DNA of 64,000 nucleotides from Chryseobacterium oleae (GTDB taxonomy: Bacteria; Bacteroidota; Bacteroidia; Flavobacteriales; Weeksellaceae), in NCBI RefSeq assembly GCF_900115055.1, contig NZ_FOVD01000002.1, positions 62,001 to 126,000 on the forward strand, read 5' to 3'. This document shows positions 60,757 to 64,000 of this stretch, in pieces. Each line of letters begins with the position of its first letter. Position 1 is the first letter of the stretch. Below the pieces are notes generated by a model. The model worked only from the letters and a program-made list of their open reading frames with translations, was not told the DNA's origin and did not search any database. A program made the position numbers and the translations under genes.

Positions 60757-61329
60757 ATGGATACTTTCAAAGCGCATTTAAATAAATTTGTTACAGTCAC
60801 CGATGAAGAATATGCTTCTATATTTTCTTTTTTTCAGGAAATAGAAGTGAAAAAAAAGCAGAGCCTGATGCTTAGTGGTGAGATCTGCAAATCGATGTAT
60901 TTTGTGTCTGTGGGTTGTCTGAGAAAGTTTTTTGTGAATGAGAAAGGGGCAGAACAGACTACTGAATTTGCCATAGAAAACTGGTGGATCACGGATACTT
61001 TCGCGTATGAAAGGCAGATCAAATCAGATTTCTGTATTCAGGCGGTGGAACGCTCTACAGTTCTGGTTATTGATCTTCAGCAGCAGGAACTTTTACTGCA
61101 GAAGCATCCGGTCATGGAAAGGTATTTCAGAATGATTTATCAAAGGGCTTATGCTGCTTCAGAGAGAAGGATCCGTTATCTGTATGAAATGTCAAGAGAA
61201 GAACTGTATGTGCATTTCAGTACTTTATATCCCTGGTTTATTCAGAGGATTCCTCAATATCTGATCGCTTCTTTTTTAAATCTTACTCCGGAATATCTTA
61301 GTGAAATCAGGGCAAAATTACGATCTTAA
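60757..61329 (+). CDS. Crp/Fnr-family transcriptional regulator
   Basis: A 190-residue regulator. The N-terminal cyclic-nucleotide-type beta-roll (KKQSLMLSGEICKSMYFVSVGCLRKFF) lacks a clear cAMP-binding phosphate loop, and the C-terminal helix-turn-helix is short (YLIASFLNLTPEYLSEIRAKL), as in many Bacteroidetes members. No Fe-S cysteine cluster is seen. It is upstream of doxX and the AhpD-like gene and may control them. Confidence 0.9.
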   Translation: MDTFKAHLNKFVTVTDEEYASIFSFFQEIEVKKKQSLMLSGEICKSMYFVSVGCLRKFFVNEKGAEQTTEFAIENWWITDTFAYERQIKSDFCIQAVERSTVLVIDLQQQELLLQKHPVMERYFRMIYQRAYAASERRIRYLYEMSREELYVHFSTLYPWFIQRIPQYLIASFLNLTPEYLSEIRAKLRS

Positions 61330-61371
61330 ACCAGTTTAAGATTTTTACCGATTATAAGTCGGAGATTTGTC

Positions 61372-61827
61372 ATGTTATTAAAAGCCAATATCATGACAGA
61401 CAAAAACGTTCAGTTTCCGCAATTATTTTTAAGACTTGCTATTTCTGTGACCATGCTTTCTGCAGTGGCAGATAGGTTCGGTTTCTGGGGCAAAAATTCA
61501 GCCTGGGGCAACTGGGAGAACTTTGAAACATACACCCGAAAACTTACTTTTTTTCTTCCCGAAGGTTTAAGTACGTTTTCCGCTTATACCGCGACTTTTT
61601 TTGAAATACTTTTTCCACTCATGCTTCTTATAGGCTGGAAAACCAGGATTGGAGCTTACGGAGCGGGATTTCTTCTGCTGGTCTTCGCTTTGTCCATGAC
61701 CATGGCATTAGGCGTTAAAGCTCCTTTGGATTACTCGGTCTGGGTAGGAAGTGCCGGAGCGTTTTTACTGGCCGTTCAGCCAAAGTATTCTTTTAGTATA
61801 GATCATTTAACCAACAAAAATAAATAA
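61372..61827 (+). CDS. DoxX-family membrane protein
   Basis: A 151-residue membrane protein with four helices of the DoxX type (FPQLFLRLAISVTMLSAVADRFGFWG near the N-terminus, FFEILFPLMLLIGWKTRIGAYGAG). Some DoxX-like proteins take part in thiol or sulfur redox; function here is unknown. GGAG ahead of the first ATG favours 61372, though MTDKN at 61393 is possible. Followed after four bases by the AhpD-like gene. Confidence 0.87.
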   Translation: MLLKANIMTDKNVQFPQLFLRLAISVTMLSAVADRFGFWGKNSAWGNWENFETYTRKLTFFLPEGLSTFSAYTATFFEILFPLMLLIGWKTRIGAYGAGFLLLVFALSMTMALGVKAPLDYSVWVGSAGAFLLAVQPKYSFSIDHLTNKNK

Positions 61828-61831
61828 TATT

Positions 61832-62275
61832 ATGAGCGCAAGATTAAATATTGCCACAGTAGATTCAGCTGCTTACAAAGCAATGATGGGATTGGAAGGA
61901 TATCTTCAGACGATTTCATTAAACCACATTCAAAAGGAATTAATTAAAATCAGAGCTTCACAGATCAACAAATGTGCTTTCTGCCTTGATATGCACACGA
62001 AAGATGCTCTTAAATACGGAGAAACCACACAGAGAATTTTCATTCTTGAAGGATGGAGAGAAGCCAAAGACTTTTTCACGGAAGAAGAACAGGTGCTTTT
62101 AGCGATGACGGAAGAAATTACCCTGATCAGCCATAACGGACTTTCAGAAGAAACTTTCCAAAAGGCAAAACAGTATTTTGATGATGCACAGATTGCACAG
62201 ATTATTATGGCGATTGTTACCATCAATGCATGGAACAGAATTGCTATAAGTACGCATTTACCTGTTGCCAAATAA
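61832..62275 (+). CDS. Carboxymuconolactone decarboxylase/AhpD-like protein
   Basis: A 147-residue AhpD-fold protein with the redox motif CAFCLDMH (Cys48, Cys51, His55), typical of alkylhydroperoxidase-type members rather than true decarboxylases. It probably reduces organic peroxides or quinone-like substrates. Co-transcribed with doxX; the Crp/Fnr-like regulator lies just before. Confidence 0.92.
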   Translation: MSARLNIATVDSAAYKAMMGLEGYLQTISLNHIQKELIKIRASQINKCAFCLDMHTKDALKYGETTQRIFILEGWREAKDFFTEEEQVLLAMTEEITLISHNGLSEETFQKAKQYFDDAQIAQIIMAIVTINAWNRIAISTHLPVAK

Positions 62276-62298
62276 TTTTCCGTTTAAAGTTATTGACT

Positions 62299-62334
62299 AA
62301 AAAAGAGCGCTTCAGTTGATGAAGTGCTCTTTTC
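62299..62334. terminator. Bidirectional terminator
   Basis: AAAAGAGC-CTTCA / TGAAG-GCTCTTTT stem between two convergent genes. Confidence 0.85.
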
Positions 62335-62360
62335 TGTTATAAAAATTAGAAGAAATAAGT

Positions 62361-63332
62361 TTAATAAATAGCGACAGGGTTGATATTGACCTGGGTAGAT
62401 CCTACATATAAAGGCTGTCCCAGAACAAATAAAAACTCCCATACTTTATCTTTTACCAATGGACGGCTGTCGATTAGTTCCAGATTGTAAATTCCTTTTT
62501 TTGCCAGCATAAACTGATTGATGGGAAATTCCTCTTTAGATTTTGGGTTGGGATACACTTCTGAAGCCCATGTATCGCCTCCGAAAGCGACGATTCCCTG
62601 CTCAGCAAGCCATTGCGCTGCCTCCATACCGATCCCCGGTTCTGTTTCTAAAAAACTTTTGTTGTCTTTACCAATCAGTTCCAGCCATCCGGTATTGAAC
62701 AGTACAATATCTCCTTTTCTAAGGGTAATGTTTTGTTTCTTTAAAACGGCTTTAATATCTGCTGTTGTAAATTCCGTACCACCCGGAACGATGTCTTTTC
62801 CGTAATGAGCGGTCATATCTAAAACCACACCTCGGGTCACAAAAGGAGGGACTTTTTCAATACCTAATTTCCTGACGCCTTCTACCGTTACAAAATCAAC
62901 GGCTTTATTTCCGTTGTAGTAGATGTTATCAATTCCGATGTGTCCGATGCCGTTGAGTTGGGTTCCGACACCTGTCCATCCATTCACAAGTTCGTCATTG
63001 AAGGTGAATTTATTGGGACCGATGCTCTTTCCGCCCTGTTCACCGGGCTGGATATTGTACAGATTAAAACTTCTGTGTCTGAAAGCCGGCAGATTTTTAT
63101 CAATGGGAACAGCTAACGGAAGTGTTTTACCTTGCTTTACTAATCCTACGGCCTGTTTTACTACTTCCGCAGTTAATAGATTCGCGGCTCCTATTTCATC
63201 TTTAGCTCCGTAAACAGAAGGATACCAGGATTTATCATTGGGGTTAACGCTGAGGCTTTGAGCTTTTATGTCGATGTTGCTGATGGCCAATAGCATGACC
63301 AACCCGAACATTCTGATCAGATTCTTTTTCAT
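62361..63332 (-). CDS. Secreted cyclase-family (kynurenine formamidase-like) protein
   Basis: A 323-residue protein with signal peptide ending IKAQ. The fold is that of the cyclase/KynB family; the metal motif that is usually HxGTHxDxxxH reads VGTQLNGIGHIG here, as in a distinct branch of the family, so the metal set may differ. The DIVLFNTGW and VAFGGDTWASE segments are conserved. Possibly an amidohydrolase or lactone-forming enzyme outside the cytoplasm. Confidence 0.87.
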   Translation of the reverse strand: MKKNLIRMFGLVMLLAISNIDIKAQSLSVNPNDKSWYPSVYGAKDEIGAANLLTAEVVKQAVGLVKQGKTLPLAVPIDKNLPAFRHRSFNLYNIQPGEQGGKSIGPNKFTFNDELVNGWTGVGTQLNGIGHIGIDNIYYNGNKAVDFVTVEGVRKLGIEKVPPFVTRGVVLDMTAHYGKDIVPGGTEFTTADIKAVLKKQNITLRKGDIVLFNTGWLELIGKDNKSFLETEPGIGMEAAQWLAEQGIVAFGGDTWASEVYPNPKSKEEFPINQFMLAKKGIYNLELIDSRPLVKDKVWEFLFVLGQPLYVGSTQVNINPVAIY

Positions 63333-63359
63333 TTTTTTTATTTTGTATGAGTGTAAAAG

Positions 63360-63402
63360 AGAGAAAATCAGTAAACCGTCCCAAAGGGAAAGTTTACTGA
63401 TG
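63360..63402 (-). terminator. Intrinsic terminator after aldo/keto reductase gene
   Basis: ATCAGTAAAC / GTTTACTGAT stem (63392-63401, 63367-63376) with an inner TCCC/GGGA pair, followed by TTTTCTC on the minus strand. Confidence 0.8.
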
Positions 63403-63410
63403 ATACAAGA

Positions 63411-64000
63411 TTAAATTTCGCTTAGCGCTGTATTGATGAAATTCAATTCATCCTGAGAAAGATTTATTTCCATTGCTTTGGCATTATCAATGGCCTGCTG
63501 TGCATTTCTGGCTCCTGCCAAAACTACGGTAATAGCCGGCTGCAAGGTGGTCCATCTTAATACCAGTTGTGAAAGGGAAGCCCCTTTTTCCTGAGCAATG
63601 GGTTCTATTTTGTCTAAGAAAGATTTTACTTTACTTAAATCAAACTGTGAAAAATAACCGTTTCTGTGGTCATTGTCCTTTAATTTATCCTCTTTGAAAT
63701 ATTTACCGGTCAAAAGACCTCTTTCCATAGGACTGTAGACGATGATTCCTGAATTGTGCTCCAAAGCATACGGGACAAGATCGCTTTCAATAGCACGGTT
63801 CAGCATGCTGTAAGAAACTTGGTTGCTCGCTAAATGCAGTGTTCTGTTGGCTTCCTGCATTTGTGGAACGGTATAATTACTGACTCCTGCTGCAAGAACT
63901 TTTCCCTGCTGGATCAGAAGTTCCATGGCTTCCATGGTTTCACAGATAGGGGTTGTGCTGTCCGGCCAGTGAAGCTGTAAAAGATCGATATAATCTGTTC
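63411..64000 (-). CDS. Aldo/keto reductase (partial, N-terminus outside window)
   Basis: The C-terminal 195 or so residues of a TIM-barrel NADPH oxidoreductase. The frame stays open to the window edge: TDYIDLLQLHWPD is followed by the helix TPICETMEAMELL, VSNYTVPQM, the SYSMLNRAIE segment, YSPMERGLLTGK and the NADPH-binding end LAGARNAQQAIDNAKAM. A first ATG inside the visible part (63935) is not the real start. Substrate unknown. Confidence 0.92.
   Translation of the reverse strand, partial: TDYIDLLQLHWPDSTTPICETMEAMELLIQQGKVLAAGVSNYTVPQMQEANRTLHLASNQVSYSMLNRAIESDLVPYALEHNSGIIVYSPMERGLLTGKYFKEDKLKDNDHRNGYFSQFDLSKVKSFLDKIEPIAQEKGASLSQLVLRWTTLQPAITVVLAGARNAQQAIDNAKAMEINLSQDELNFINTALSEI

Noticed and set aside
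1..64000. Insertion sequence, prophage or integrative element
   Set aside because: No transposase, integrase, phage or conjugation gene is visible; only short non-coding repeat elements were found.

Overview
The window reads as chromosomal DNA of a Flavobacteriales bacterium, most likely Chryseobacterium or a close Weeksellaceae relative. It is AT-rich. Many secreted proteins have short signal peptides ending in AQ. There are two TonB-dependent receptors, a GLPGLI/PNGase F-like protein, and promoters of the Bacteroidetes type (TTTG, about 19 bases, TAnnTTTG). No transposase, prophage, CRISPR array, rRNA or tRNA gene was seen. About 65 genes are called; the last one (aldo/keto reductase) runs off the right edge.

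Layout. 129-2361: secreted SGNH hydrolase and a sodium/solute symporter. 2474-8379: a compact minus-strand block with two pirins, an FMN reductase, OsmC, a YjdI ferredoxin-like protein, two small acetyltransferases, a TMEM175-type channel and a DHA2 drug exporter, which looks like an electrophile/oxidant defence unit. 8519-20359: asparagine synthetase B, PNGase F-like protein, RsmB-type methyltransferase, YjdM, an ABC ATPase, a YceI lipoprotein, pheS and envelope proteins. 20517-28183: a ferredoxin reductase/ferredoxin pair, LOG, PepD, RecR, a glycosyltransferase and SecG. 28317-37485: an active/inactive M16 peptidase pair, a UvrD/PcrA helicase and a TonB receptor. 37822-40904: a thiamine salvage operon (thiM-thiE-thiD-tenA) behind a clear TPP riboswitch with a terminator. 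40929-46504: CstA, two alpha/beta hydrolases and a HipA-like kinase/DUF3037 pair. 47513-55108: homogentisate (tyrosine) catabolism (hmgA, CoA-transferase, hppD, fahA). 55230-57757: a CxxC-bearing TonB receptor with a thioredoxin-like protein. 58095-64000: redox and regulator genes (cupin, MDR dehydrogenase, HxlR, Crp/Fnr, DoxX, AhpD-like, cyclase, aldo/keto reductase).

The most unusual content is between the genes. At least five families of dispersed intergenic elements are visible by eye. R1 is a modular element built from short echoing words in a fixed order (4 loci). R2 is a foldback element of about 185 bp with terminal inverted repeats; it is found only in convergent gaps, and inverted copies flank the cupin-dehydrogenase-HxlR block. 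R3 is a palindrome of about 33 bp with compensatory stem changes (3 copies). R4 is a 132-133 bp MITE-like element with 14-bp terminal inverted repeats (2 copies). R5 is a 98-bp foldback (1 copy). In two divergent gaps R1 fills almost exactly the space between the -7 boxes of the two flanking genes. All alignments were done by eye, so identities and copy numbers outside this window are unknown.
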